Origin: Actinomycetes bacterium
GTDB taxonomy: Bacteria > Actinomycetota > Thermoleophilia > BMS3ABIN01
Reading direction: 5' to 3'
NCBI GenBank assembly: GCA_021791195.1
Contig: JAJYXB010000021.1
Span: 1 to 50,667 of the forward strand
Length of the DNA: 50,667 nucleotides
Of the stretch, positions 35,474 to 43,715 are shown piece after piece (position 1 is the first letter of the stretch; each line of letters begins with the position of its first letter). The notes under the pieces were generated by a model that was not told the DNA's origin, ran no database searches, and saw only the letters and a program-made list of their open reading frames with translations. The translations under genes and the position numbers were made by a program.

Positions 35474-35552
35474 GTTCAGGACACGCCCTGGATTTTTCCC
35501 CACATAACAGTCTAGCGGATTTCCGGAACAAATTCCTGCGAGGGCCTGGGAG

Positions 35553-35849
35553 AATCTGCCGATCGTGATAATCGCCGCGCTGAAAGGAAGAATCTTCTCC
35601 GCGCTGTTCGGCGTCTTCATCCCCACGCTTGCCCTGGTCGGCGCAATCAAACTGGCCAGACCTGGTTCGGTCTGGTCCCGGCGGTTCTACAAGAGGGCCA
35701 ACTGGGCCTTGAAGACTGATGGCCCTTCCACTCGGTCTATTTTTTTATCACGGTACGAAGAACGTAAAAGAACACACAAAGAAGCTAGAGAAAGACTATT
35801 CCTGAACGTCAAAGCTGCGAATTCAACTTTTCGCCCCGGTTTCCGTTAA
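35553..35849 (+). pseudogene. C-terminal fragment of a paralogue of the 38044-38799 membrane protein
   Basis: From 35553 the frame reads NLPIVIIAALKGR, GVFIPTLALVGAI and GSVWSRRFYKR, matching NLPIVVIAALKGR, GIFIPTLALIGAI and DSVWSRRYYR at the C-terminus of the intact gene 3 kb downstream. Similarity is also visible at the DNA level, including a shared 20-mer TTCATCCCCACGCTTGCCCT. Nothing upstream of 35553 matches. After residue 45 the match weakens, though basic RYEERKRTHKEARER resembles the paralogue tail. No ribosome site. The rest of the region 35474-35893 shows no other gene. Confidence 0.75.
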
Positions 35850-35893
35850 ATCTAAATATGATATTGAGGTGACAGTAAGGGAATATATCTGCA

Positions 35894-37750
35894 TTGAATA
35901 ATATAGCGAACAAGAAGATCAACAGATTCGCCAACTTTTTCAGGCAGTTCAGTCTTTTAACCCGGTTCTCGCTGCTGACGTTGATAATTGTCATAATCGT
36001 GGGAATGGTCAGCATCTGGGTCATGCAGCGTCTCCTGGAGCAAAACATAATCATCCAGGAGGCCAACAATGCCGCAGACCAGGTAAAAACGGTGCTTGAC
36101 AAGAGCCTCAGCTCTTCGGACCTCGCCGGACCTCCCGATCCAGCCCGGCTGGGGCAGATCGACGCGCTTATCCGCAAGGAAATCATCAATGGCCACATCG
36201 TCCGCATCAATATCTATAGCCGCTCAAAACAGATAATTTACTCCAACAACATGAAGATGGTGGGACAATCGGTACCCAACGATGAAAACCTTACGAAGGC
36301 TCTTGATGGCCAGGTCACTTCCGATATCACGTCGCCTACAGAAGAGCTCGGCGACCATGGACAGCATGACAGGTTGATCGAGGTTTACGCGCCGATCAGA
36401 ATCCAGGGTTCCAATGAAGTGCAGGGAGTCTACGAAATCTACCACGACATGGGGTTGCTTGACACGCAGATCGCCACGATGCGCCGGTCCGTCGGGCTCA
36501 TCCTTGGCCTTGGCCTGATAGTCTTATATGTAGCACTCTTCGGGATCGTGCGTAACGCCTCCCGAAAACTGATCCGCACCAGTGAAGAGAATCTGAGGCT
36601 TTTTGAAGAAGAAAGCGCCCGGCGCTCAGAGCTGGAAGCCCTGTATAAAATCTCCCGCGAACTGTCGACCGCCGCTCCCAACTCGGACGAGATGCTCGAC
36701 ATCATTGTCCGCAGCGCAGCGAAGACAATTCATTCGAGTTATGTCTGTGCCCTGCTTACCGAAAATGGAAATGTTGTCTCGTGCACAACGTACCCGATGA
36801 GAGATGATATCCAGAATTTGGATTTTCAATGCGTACCGGCAGCCAATCTACCCTTCCTGCAACGAGTTCTTCAGCATGATGAGCCCGTGATTGTAAAAAG
36901 CAGCGAAGTTAACGACCTCACTGAAAGTGAGCGAAAGATACTGACTTTGAACCTCGCAAAAACCATCTGTCTGGTGCCAATAAGAAAAATTGGGCAGACA
37001 TCGGGTGTCCTCCTGATTGGCGAGATGCGTAGCGACAACCGTGAGCCCTTCTCGCCGGAAAAGCTGAGCCTGGCCAAGGGTATCGCGGATCAGACCGCGG
37101 CCGCCCTTCAACGGGCGCAACTGTTTTCCAACCTCGAGCAGGCATACCTGGAAACAGTCCTCACCCTCGCCAACGCCGTCGAAGCCAAGGACACCTACAC
37201 CAAGAACCACGCGGACAACGCCTCCCGGATCGCGGTGCTGGTCGGTAAGGAGCTGGGACTATCAGATAACGAGCTCGAAGACATACGCTATGGCGGCGTC
37301 CTGCACGATGTGGGCAAGATTGGCGTTCCCGACTCCATCCTGAACAAGCCCGGAAAACTCAACGATGAAGAATGGGCGCAAATGCGCGGCCACGCCGCCA
37401 TAGGCGCCGATATCCTCAAGCCCGTTCCCCGCCTGAAAGGCGCCGCTGATATCGTGCGTCATCATCATGAACGATACGATGGCAACGGCTATCCCGATGG
37501 ACTCGCAGGTGAGGATATACCTATAGGGGCACGCATATTGACGACGGTTGATTCCTACAGCGCCATGGTTGACAAGCGTTCATATAAGGCCGCGCGTCCA
37601 CATGAGGATGCCGCGGCAGAACTAAGGCGTTGTGCCGGCACCCAGTTCGATCCCCGGGTAGTGGATGCCCTTCTCGGTCTTTTTAAACGCGGAGCGCTCA
37701 TTCCCGGCGATTATGAGGCGCGCGTCGTTGAGAACAAGGCTCCGCATTAG
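35894..37750 (+). CDS. Membrane sensor protein with GAF and HD-GYP (c-di-GMP phosphodiesterase) domains
   Basis: A 618-residue protein. One membrane segment (residues about 23-45), an extracytoplasmic sensor region (46-195) and a second segment (about 198-220) form the input. A short coiled coil leads to a GAF domain (about 250-400) and an HD-GYP domain (about 410-610) with HDVGKIGVPDSIL and HHHERYDGNGYPDGL, so the metal ligands and the GYP signature are complete. Such enzymes hydrolyse c-di-GMP to pGpG or GMP. The TTG start at 35894 has no close ribosome site, so the exact start is uncertain. It is flanked by the partial and intact copies of the same membrane-protein gene. Confidence 0.9.
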   Translation: MNNIANKKINRFANFFRQFSLLTRFSLLTLIIVIIVGMVSIWVMQRLLEQNIIIQEANNAADQVKTVLDKSLSSSDLAGPPDPARLGQIDALIRKEIINGHIVRINIYSRSKQIIYSNNMKMVGQSVPNDENLTKALDGQVTSDITSPTEELGDHGQHDRLIEVYAPIRIQGSNEVQGVYEIYHDMGLLDTQIATMRRSVGLILGLGLIVLYVALFGIVRNASRKLIRTSEENLRLFEEESARRSELEALYKISRELSTAAPNSDEMLDIIVRSAAKTIHSSYVCALLTENGNVVSCTTYPMRDDIQNLDFQCVPAANLPFLQRVLQHDEPVIVKSSEVNDLTESERKILTLNLAKTICLVPIRKIGQTSGVLLIGEMRSDNREPFSPEKLSLAKGIADQTAAALQRAQLFSNLEQAYLETVLTLANAVEAKDTYTKNHADNASRIAVLVGKELGLSDNELEDIRYGGVLHDVGKIGVPDSILNKPGKLNDEEWAQMRGHAAIGADILKPVPRLKGAADIVRHHHERYDGNGYPDGLAGEDIPIGARILTTVDSYSAMVDKRSYKAARPHEDAAAELRRCAGTQFDPRVVDALLGLFKRGALIPGDYEARVVENKAPH

Positions 37751-37840
37751 CACGGCGCCGCGCCCCTTTCCCCAGTCATTTTTCAGAGCCAGTGGCGCGG
37801 CGCTCCTTCCCGCACCTGCAGAAACCGCGCCTGGCTCTGT

Positions 37841-37924
37841 TTAACGCCCGGTATTCTTCATCCCGACCGAGCTGGAGAGCCCCTCGGGAAAATTCGAGAT
37901 GAAGATGGCCATCACAGTGACCAC
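37841..37924 (-). pseudogene. C-terminal-type fragment of a ZIP-family metal transporter
   Basis: On the minus strand the frame reads VMAIFISNFPEGLSSSVGMK and then NTGR and a stop. This matches the conserved span of ZIP (ZupT-like) zinc/iron transporters, including the metal-binding N-x-P-E-G. Only about 27 codons remain, with nothing of the family before or after. Confidence 0.6.
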
Positions 37925-38043
37925 GCATGGCATCCCCCCTCCTTCCTGCCGTCGATCCTGAATACCCGGATATGACTGCCGGGAAATACTCATACCCGGT
38001 TTCCCGGGAAGTGCCGCATACATGGCATCAGCGCAGGGCGGGC

Positions 38044-38799
38044 ATGATATCCGGCATGGACGTCTTCCGCATACTCCCCGGTTACGAGACAGCGGTCTAC
38101 AGCACCGGCCGCGAGCCGGCTTTCATCATGATGCTCGCGTTCGCGTTGACATTTATTATCGTACGTGGTTATACGCGGCTGGCCCGCATCCGCGGCTGGG
38201 GCAGCGCTTCTTTCGGCGGCGTCCACACGCATCACCTGGTGTTCGGCATCATCCTCGCCTTCGTCGCCGGCGCGCTCGATTTCGGCTTTTCTCCCGGTCC
38301 CGGGCCGGCCTTCCTGCTGCTGGCGGCGGCGTTCGGCTGCGGCATGGCACTGGTGCTGGACGAGTTCGCCCTGGTATTCCACCTTCAGGATGTCTACTGG
38401 GAACAGGCGGGCCGCAAGTCGATCGACGCGGTCGTCGTGGCGCTGTTGCTCGGCGGCCTGATCATCCTGCAATCGACCCCCTTCGGCACGAATCTGAATG
38501 ACGCCGCCTGGGTGATCGCGGCCGATGTGGCGCTCAACCTGCCGATCGTGGTCATCGCCGCGCTCAAGGGCCGGGCCTTCTACGCCCTGTTCGGCATCTT
38601 CATCCCCACGCTTGCCCTCATCGGCGCCATCCGCCTGGCGCAGCCGGATTCGGTCTGGTCTCGCCGCTACTACCGTTCGCGTCCCAGGAAGCTCGAACGC
38701 GCCCGGCACCGCCATGAAAAGTACCTGGCCCGCTGGCGGAGCCGCAAGGAACGAGTCTGGGACCTTATCGGCGGAAAGGTCGGAGGGCCGGGCAAATGA
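38044..38799 (+). CDS. Conserved six-span integral membrane protein of unknown function
   Basis: A 251-residue protein with about six hydrophobic segments. A hallmark is GGVHTHHLVFGI at the start of the second segment, with adjacent histidines facing the membrane edge, followed by DEFALVFHLQDVYW. The C-terminus is strongly basic (RPRKLERARHRHEKY, RWRSRKERVWDLIGGK) and cytoplasmic. The frame is open back to 37927; the ATG at 38044 gives the usual MISGMDVFRILPGYETAVYS-like beginning, and GGGCGG lies just before it. I know no function. A truncated paralogue lies at 35553. Confidence 0.75.
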   Translation: MISGMDVFRILPGYETAVYSTGREPAFIMMLAFALTFIIVRGYTRLARIRGWGSASFGGVHTHHLVFGIILAFVAGALDFGFSPGPGPAFLLLAAAFGCGMALVLDEFALVFHLQDVYWEQAGRKSIDAVVVALLLGGLIILQSTPFGTNLNDAAWVIAADVALNLPIVVIAALKGRAFYALFGIFIPTLALIGAIRLAQPDSVWSRRYYRSRPRKLERARHRHEKYLARWRSRKERVWDLIGGKVGGPGK

Positions 38800-38848
38800 A
38801 GCGCGTCGGAGAGTCGCAGCCGCGAGATGCCGCGGTTTCCGGGTATAG

Positions 38849-39166
38849 TTAGCTGATGAACACCGACGAGATCGCCAGACTGCGCCTGGCCAACAAGCGG
38901 ATCGTCCACTTGATGTTCTCCACCTGAAACTGCGACGTTTCCAGGGACTTGGCCGCAAATTCGATGTCACGTTCTTCCTTCAGGATGCGGTTCACATACT
39001 GAAGGGACTCCTGGCTCTCGCTGGCTGGCACGACCGTGAACTCATGCTTGTACTTGTTCATGAAGTAACGGGCCTCGTTGGCGCGCAGACCGGCCAGCGC
39101 CTCGGCGACCGGCGAAGACTCCAGACCGGCCGTGGACACGTTCTTGAAATCAACGACTGGGGACAT
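38849..39166 (-). CDS. Hypothetical protein, C-terminus possibly replaced
   Basis: A 105-residue soluble protein I do not recognise. AAGGAAGG precedes the ATG at 39166 at seven bases, so the gene is probably translated; the longer open frame to 39352 runs through an SRPBCC remnant. Residues 25-85 are predicted helical and charged (ALAGLRANEARYFMNKYKHEF, in two parts, then QYVNRILKEERDIEFAAKSLE). The last 19 residues are the antisense of the start of a winged-helix gene fragment, so the original end of this protein may be lost and the junction lies near 38905. Confidence 0.5.
   Translation of the reverse strand: MSPVVDFKNVSTAGLESSPVAEALAGLRANEARYFMNKYKHEFTVVPASESQESLQYVNRILKEERDIEFAAKSLETSQFQVENIKWTIRLLARRSLAISSVFIS
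38856..38927 (+). pseudogene. N-terminal fragment of a winged-helix DNA-binding protein
   Basis: MNTDEIARLRLANKRIVHLM then FST and a stop. The first 17 residues match the beginning of the actinobacterial winged-helix (HTH_42) family, which typically starts with an ...LRLANQRI segment. The match ends abruptly after about residue 17, and the remaining DNA belongs to the opposite-strand gene. It lies in the expected place downstream of the membrane-protein gene. Confidence 0.5.
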
Positions 39167-39186
39167 ATTCAATCCTTCCTTTATCT

Positions 39187-39300
39187 TTATGATAGCGTCC
39201 AGACCACGGTGAGATCCTTCCCACCGCTGACCCATGAATAGGATAGCCGGCTCGGTTCCTCGACCTCGAGAACTTCGCATAGCGATATCTTTGGTTCCAT
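39187..39300 (-). pseudogene. Truncated SRPBCC/Aha1-type gene behind arsR
   Basis: Three bases after the arsR stop an ATG opens MEPKISLCEVLEVEEPSRLS, then YSWVSGGKDLTVVWTLS and TAA. This matches the middle of SRPBCC (AHSA1/Aha1-like) proteins, where VLEV...RLSYSW and VVxWTL are conserved strands. ArsR-SRPBCC pairs are common. Only 37 codons remain of about 150. Confidence 0.6.
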
Positions 39301-39303
39301 TAG

Positions 39304-39633
39304 CTATTGCTCCTTTAATATCTGGCTTAATACACCGATCTTCTCTTTCCAAAACTTTTCGTAGAAGCTTATCCAGTCCCCTATCTGCCGAAGCGGCGCC
39401 GGATTTACCTGATAACGGGTTTCCCGGCCGACCTTGCGGCTTGCCACCAGGCCCGCGTCCATCAGGATCGTCAAATGCTTGGAAACAGCCGTGCGGCCCA
39501 TTTGGAAATGTGCGGTCAGCTGGCGCAAAGAAGACTCCTTTTCTTCTGCCAGCAGAACCAGCAACTCGCGCCGATGCTCATTGGCGACGGCTTCAAAAAT
39601 ATCCCTCGACGGGGCAATCGCATTCATTTCCAT
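39304..39633 (-). CDS. ArsR/SmtB-family regulator
   Basis: A 109-residue winged-helix repressor: FEAVANEHRRELLVLLAEEKESSLRQL, then the recognition helix region MGRTAVSKHLTILMDAGLV and the wing ETRYQVNP. No ArsR-type metal-binding cysteines are present, which fits the SRPBCC-linked subgroup rather than a metal sensor. A start two codons later (39627), with GGGATGGAA before it, is equally possible. A strong inverted repeat lies in its promoter. Its usual partner gene is truncated. Confidence 0.9.
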   Translation of the reverse strand: MEMNAIAPSRDIFEAVANEHRRELLVLLAEEKESSLRQLTAHFQMGRTAVSKHLTILMDAGLVASRKVGRETRYQVNPAPLRQIGDWISFYEKFWKEKIGVLSQILKEQ

Positions 39634-39640
39634 CCCATTA

Positions 39641-39666
39641 AATAGGACACCTTTTGGTGTCCTATT
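39641..39666. promoter_or_regulatory. ArsR operator-like inverted repeat
   Basis: AATAGGACACC (39641-39651) and GGTGTCCTATT (39656-39666) form a perfect 11-bp inverted repeat around TTTT, eight bases before the arsR start. The AGGACACC core is the type of site used by ArsR regulators paired with SRPBCC proteins. Repression of its own operon is likely. Confidence 0.75.
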
Positions 39667-39753
39667 AATTTAACAATCGACCAGGTGGGTGTCAAGAACT
39701 GCGGAAAAAAGACAGGCGCTGGGGAACGGCAGGAGCCGTTTAGCGTGTGCGGC

Positions 39754-40752
39754 TCAGTAACCCAGGACGATATTGTCGAGCCCCACCGGATTCTGGCAAC
39801 ACTCAGTCGCGGGGTTCGAGAGGCTGATCGTCAGCCTGTCGATCGTCTCCGCCGTTTCGGGATTTCTTACTGTGGCAAAATTGCCAAAAGTGTTCGGCAC
39901 GGTCTTTGACAAGCTGAAAATCAGTGTTGAGTTTCTGTAGCCGTTGATTGTATAAGGGATGGGAGTCATACTGGAGTAGAAGTCAACAGATTGGAAGCTG
40001 AAGGCAGAGCCGCCGCGCGTTATCTCGACCACTCCCGTGGTGGTGGGCTCATTCGCCGAGCGTTTGAAAATTATCGCCGGAGCCGGATTCCCATAGCTGG
40101 CCATAACTTCCCAACTTCCCGAGACGGCAGACACCTTGAAGCCTGACTCGGCATATGTGTTGAACCGCGCGCCGTTGCTGGAAAGGCTATTAAAGGCGAT
40201 TTTAGCCATGCTCGCGGGAGTGACCTGACTAGTTGCGGTGTTGGCAGAAATCTGCGGCGGAGGGGCTGGACTCTGCGGGGGCACGCTTGGAATCTGTTGA
40301 GGAGGCCTTGTTGGAATCTGTTGAGGAGGCCTTGCTACCGAAGACGTTGAATTGCCCACCTCATATGCAGGACCTTCTCCCGACGTATGTATTTCAAATA
40401 TGGCCCGGCAATTGGAACGGTCCTGGGAAATCATCTGGACGGAAGTGCCGGAAGAGCCTCCTGGAACGGGACCGATCGACACCGATCCTGACGAGCCATT
40501 GCCGTCTTTAATAGGTATGTCCTGAACCGTTACGGGGACGGCAGCCGAGCCGTCGGAGGGTGAGGCGGAGAAGGAGTAGGAGCAGCCGCCGCCGGCAAGG
40601 GGAGTTCCCTGAACGGTGACAGTGTTGCCGGCATCAGTAGTTTCACTCGCTGTAACCGGAGCCGTTTCTCTGTAGCTGGCGGCATAACCGATCCCGCCTA
40701 GAACCGTGGCAAATGCCAATGCTGACAGGAATATAATGACCTTTTTCCTCAT
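39754..40752 (-). CDS. Secreted protein with a Pro/Gln repeat linker and a beta-rich C-terminal domain
   Basis: A 332-residue exported protein with a signal peptide (residues 1-25, KKVIIFLSALAFATVLGG). The first part (30-130) is Ser/Gly-rich and beta-like. A linker at 140-165 contains RPPQQIPT and RPPQQIPS, encoded by a perfect 24-bp tandem duplication. The C-terminal domain (about 185-332) with FNTYAESGFKVSAVSGSW, TVPNTFGNFATV and NPVGLDNIVLGY resembles the lectin-like beta-sandwich found in PEP-CTERM-type surface proteins, but no sorting motif follows. Function is unknown. Codon use and position suggest a separate unit from the kai cluster, 66 bp away. Confidence 0.75.
   Translation of the reverse strand: MRKKVIIFLSALAFATVLGGIGYAASYRETAPVTASETTDAGNTVTVQGTPLAGGGCSYSFSASPSDGSAAVPVTVQDIPIKDGNGSSGSVSIGPVPGGSSGTSVQMISQDRSNCRAIFEIHTSGEGPAYEVGNSTSSVARPPQQIPTRPPQQIPSVPPQSPAPPPQISANTATSQVTPASMAKIAFNSLSSNGARFNTYAESGFKVSAVSGSWEVMASYGNPAPAIIFKRSANEPTTTGVVEITRGGSAFSFQSVDFYSSMTPIPYTINGYRNSTLIFSLSKTVPNTFGNFATVRNPETAETIDRLTISLSNPATECCQNPVGLDNIVLGY
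40287..40334. repeat. Perfect 24-bp tandem duplication inside the secreted-protein gene
   Basis: TTGGAATCTGTTGAGGAGGC plus CTTG is repeated exactly (40287-40310, 40311-40334), adding eight codons (PPQQIPxR) in frame. An exact copy suggests recent slippage and a possibly variable linker length. Confidence 0.85.
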
Positions 40753-40817
40753 CGAGCCCCCACTTACATCGAAGTCGCACCCGAGTATAACAACTTTATG
40801 TCAACACCCGATGCTTG

Positions 40818-43052
40818 TCAAGTATTTTTCTTGTCTGTGAGCGCGACTATCAGCAGGGCAACATCGTCGTTCATTTTGCCTCCGCTGAAGTTCGAAATGG
40901 CCTTGAAGATATGTTGAGGCATTTTAGGCAACGACACCGGGGCCGCAACAATTTCAGTTAAACGTTGTATTCCGACGTGAGCGCCCTCGATATTGCGAGT
41001 CTCTATCACGCCATCTGTATAAAGGACGAGCATATCCCCGCGTTCGACAACGGTACGCTCTTCAGAATATTGAAGATCGGAAAAGGCTCCTAATATTGGC
41101 GACGAAGTGGCAAGGGTCTCAATCTCGCCGCTCTTTCTTTTAATGATCGCCGGGGTGTGCCCTCCACTGCAATAAACAAGATCCCCGGTCTTAATATCGA
41201 TTGAGCATAAAAATACAGTTACAAAGTCATTTGCTTTGCTGGCTCGAACAATGACCTTATTGGTTTTTCCTATCACCTCAGCCGGTGAGTAGCCCTGTTT
41301 TGCGAAGGATTTGATCGTGTTTTGCACCTGCAAGGTGAGCGTGGCAGCCGACACGCCCTTTCCCGCGACGTCACCGATCAGAACCCAGATTTTACCTGCG
41401 CCCACCTCAAAAATGTTATAGAAATCTCCGCCGACTCTTGCCGACTCGGTTGCGGATCGATAAAGGTGACTGAACTCGACACCCTGCAACTGTGAAGGCG
41501 TAATGATGAGCGCTTCCTGAAGCGTCTGGGCGATGTTACGTTCCGCCGCATACAAACGAGCATTTTGTAAAGCCAGCGAGAGAGAAACGGCCAGCTTCCG
41601 GGCAAAGTCCAGGTGGATTTCGTCGAAAGCTTTTTTGCCCGGGCTTCTGACAAAACGTATTGCAGCTTCGACTTCATTTTTTATGCTTACGGGAATGAGC
41701 ATTATTGAACCGGCATTAAAAGCTTCCAAGGCTCTCGCAGAAACAGGGCTATCGCCGTCGCCTTGGGAAAAAATGAGGGGTTCCCTCGTTCTTGCTATGA
41801 GATCGAGGTCAGGCGCATCTTCGCCGGTAAGATGAACGCCGGTAAGATCCCTGGGCAGCCCTTCGGCATACTCGGCCCGCCAGTAATTTTCGTGTTTCAT
41901 CTCAAATGAAACCGAATCGCAATCGACTGCCGAGCATGATTGTCTGACGACTGCTTCCATAATTGCCTCAAATTCAAGAGAGGAATTGATCGAGGCGTTG
42001 ATTTCATTCAGGGACGCCCGCAGCCTTTCAGCTTCCAGTTCGTCGGTAACATCGCGGAAAACCAGGACTGCACCAAAAATAATTCCCTCTTCCGATAAGA
42101 TGGGCGCACAACTATCAGCAATCAAAGTCTCCCGTCCATCACGTGCGATCAGGATGGTATGGTTGGCGAGGCCGGTGATTACTCCCTCGGAAATTGCCTT
42201 CTCAACAATATCTTCCGCCCGCTTGCGAGTTTCTTCGTTGATGATATTGAACACTTCCGGGAGTGGCTTTCCCACCGCCTCTTCCTGACTCCAGCCGGTT
42301 AAGTGTTGCGCAACGCCATTAAGCAACACGACCTTGGAGTCTGCATCAGTAGCAATCACGCCATCGCCGATGCTTTGGAGAGTTATCGCCAGCCTCTCTC
42401 GCTCTTCCTGCAAAGCTCGCTGGACAGCGCGACGCTCGAAAACTTCCGCTGCCAAATCCACATTTACGGCATTGAGTTCCCGCGTCCGCTCCGTGACCCG
42501 CCGCTCAAGCTCTTCAGCCTCACGCCGCAGCTCCTCGTTCAGCCGGCTAATGCTTTCCTGGGCCTTCTTTTGCTCGGTAATGTCAGTAACCACGAGGAAT
42601 ACGGTGGGCTCCTGATCAATCAATTGGGCGCCATACGAAAGGTAAACCGGAACGACCCTTCCGTCAAAATCCATCTCCAGCTCTGTTGCGCCCTTTTCTT
42701 CCAGAGCTTTGGCCCACAGCGCATCAAATTTCCGTGCGTCCCTGGCAGCCACCATCTCACGGAAGCTTCTGCCCAGAAGCGAACCGCTCGAGCTACCCCC
42801 CGCCATCATTATGAACGCGTTGTTGGCATAAATTATCACGCCTTCCGGGGTCAGACTCAGGGCGCCTTCATTCATTGACTCAACGAGGATGCGGTAGGGC
42901 CGCTCTGCTCCATGAAGCATGTAAAGTTCTTCACCCTCAGCCCTGGAGACAACCAGCGCATCCACCTCGCCGCTGCGGATGCTGTCGATTGTTGCTTCTG
43001 CTTCCTGCAGGCGTGATTTTAGGTCCTGTATCTCAGCAAGAAGGTCTTTCAT
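40818..43052 (-). CDS. PAS-PAS-GAF-PP2C (SpoIIE-type) serine phosphatase
   Basis: A 744-residue cytoplasmic signalling protein. A short coiled coil (residues 1-35) with LLAEIQDLKSRLQEAEATID leads to PAS 1 (about 50-165), a second coiled coil (165-220), PAS 2 (about 222-345), a GAF domain (about 350-505) and a PP2C domain (about 520-740). The phosphatase motifs are intact: GGDFYN, GDVAGKG, SGGHTP, YTDGV and NDDVALLIV. SpoIIE/RsbU-type phosphatases dephosphorylate STAS anti-sigma antagonists to activate a sigma factor; no STAS or anti-sigma gene is in the window. GGAAAG precedes the ATG. It is 17 bp after the second kaiB, so it is probably co-transcribed with kaiBC. Confidence 0.92.
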   Translation of the reverse strand: MKDLLAEIQDLKSRLQEAEATIDSIRSGEVDALVVSRAEGEELYMLHGAERPYRILVESMNEGALSLTPEGVIIYANNAFIMMAGGSSSGSLLGRSFREMVAARDARKFDALWAKALEEKGATELEMDFDGRVVPVYLSYGAQLIDQEPTVFLVVTDITEQKKAQESISRLNEELRREAEELERRVTERTRELNAVNVDLAAEVFERRAVQRALQEERERLAITLQSIGDGVIATDADSKVVLLNGVAQHLTGWSQEEAVGKPLPEVFNIINEETRKRAEDIVEKAISEGVITGLANHTILIARDGRETLIADSCAPILSEEGIIFGAVLVFRDVTDELEAERLRASLNEINASINSSLEFEAIMEAVVRQSCSAVDCDSVSFEMKHENYWRAEYAEGLPRDLTGVHLTGEDAPDLDLIARTREPLIFSQGDGDSPVSARALEAFNAGSIMLIPVSIKNEVEAAIRFVRSPGKKAFDEIHLDFARKLAVSLSLALQNARLYAAERNIAQTLQEALIITPSQLQGVEFSHLYRSATESARVGGDFYNIFEVGAGKIWVLIGDVAGKGVSAATLTLQVQNTIKSFAKQGYSPAEVIGKTNKVIVRASKANDFVTVFLCSIDIKTGDLVYCSGGHTPAIIKRKSGEIETLATSSPILGAFSDLQYSEERTVVERGDMLVLYTDGVIETRNIEGAHVGIQRLTEIVAAPVSLPKMPQHIFKAISNFSGGKMNDDVALLIVALTDKKNT

Positions 43053-43069
43053 GCTTTCTTTCCGTTTGG

Positions 43070-43360
43070 CTAATCTGTCTTGGGTCTCAGATCGAGGCCA
43101 ACGAGGATTCGCTCAGTTTCGGACATGTCGCCGATGAACTTGCGAATCGGCAGGGGGAGTTTCTTGATCAGTGTGGGAGCGGCGATGATTTGTTCGCCCT
43201 GAGCCAGCTGCGGTTGCTGAAATATATCAATTATTTCCAGCTCGTAACGCCCCTGCAGATGCTCGTCAAGTATCTGCCTGATGTTCATGACGGCCCTGGC
43301 GGACCGGGGCGTCATACCCGTCACGTAAAGCTTGAGAACGTATTTTTCGTCTATTGCCAC
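43070..43360 (-). CDS. kaiB: KaiB-family protein, second copy
   Basis: A 96-residue thioredoxin-like KaiB domain: LKLYVTGMTPRSARAVMNI, then LEIIDIFQQPQLAQGEQI, IIAAPTLIKKLP and RKFIGDMSETERILVGLDL. The GTG start at 43360 follows the stop of the first kaiB after one base, so the two are translationally coupled. It lacks an extended C-terminal tail. Compared with cyanobacterial KaiB the core and the cis-proline APTLIKKLP are conserved. It is the third gene in the kaiC-kaiB-kaiB-PP2C series. Confidence 0.92.
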   Translation of the reverse strand: MAIDEKYVLKLYVTGMTPRSARAVMNIRQILDEHLQGRYELEIIDIFQQPQLAQGEQIIAAPTLIKKLPLPIRKFIGDMSETERILVGLDLRPKTD

Positions 43361-43361
43361 C

Positions 43362-43661
43362 TTACAACCCTTTTCGCGACGCGATGTCCAGTCCGACCAG
43401 AACCTTCTCGGTGTTTGAAAGGTCGCCGATGATCTTTCTTAGCGGCGGCGGCAGTTTCCGCACCAATGTGGGCACCGCCAGGATCTGGTCACCTTTGGCT
43501 AGTTGGGGATTCTTGGAAAGGTCAATTACCTCGATGCTGTATTTTGATCCGAGATGCTCTTCGCAGATCTTTTTCAGATTGGTTAATGCCAGCACAGACT
43601 TGCTGGTCTGACCGGCAACATAAAGGCGCAGATCCCAATTGTTGGATTCTTTGGTCATCAT
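43362..43661 (-). CDS. kaiB: KaiB-family protein, first copy
   Basis: A 99-residue Kai[60 protein letters not shown] and EKVLVGLDI. It is a complete domain and shares about half its residues with the adjacent copy. GGAAGG precedes a double ATG, so the start is at 43661 or 43658. It lies 54 bp after kaiC. KaiB binds the KaiC CI ring and recruits or releases output proteins; two copies could bind as different partners or in mixed rings. Confidence 0.94.
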   Translation of the reverse strand: MMTKESNNWDLRLYVAGQTSKSVLALTNLKKICEEHLGSKYSIEVIDLSKNPQLAKGDQILAVPTLVRKLPPPLRKIIGDLSNTEKVLVGLDIASRKGL

Positions 43662-43715
43662 CCTTCCTGTCTACCCGCGATCAAAAGGAATTATCACTTT
43701 TCCGATTTCCTCATT

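Noticed and set aside
35553-38680. The repeated membrane-protein segment as target-site duplication or IS ends
   Set aside because: The copies are coding, over 130 bp and diverged, and no transposase or terminal inverted repeat lies between them.
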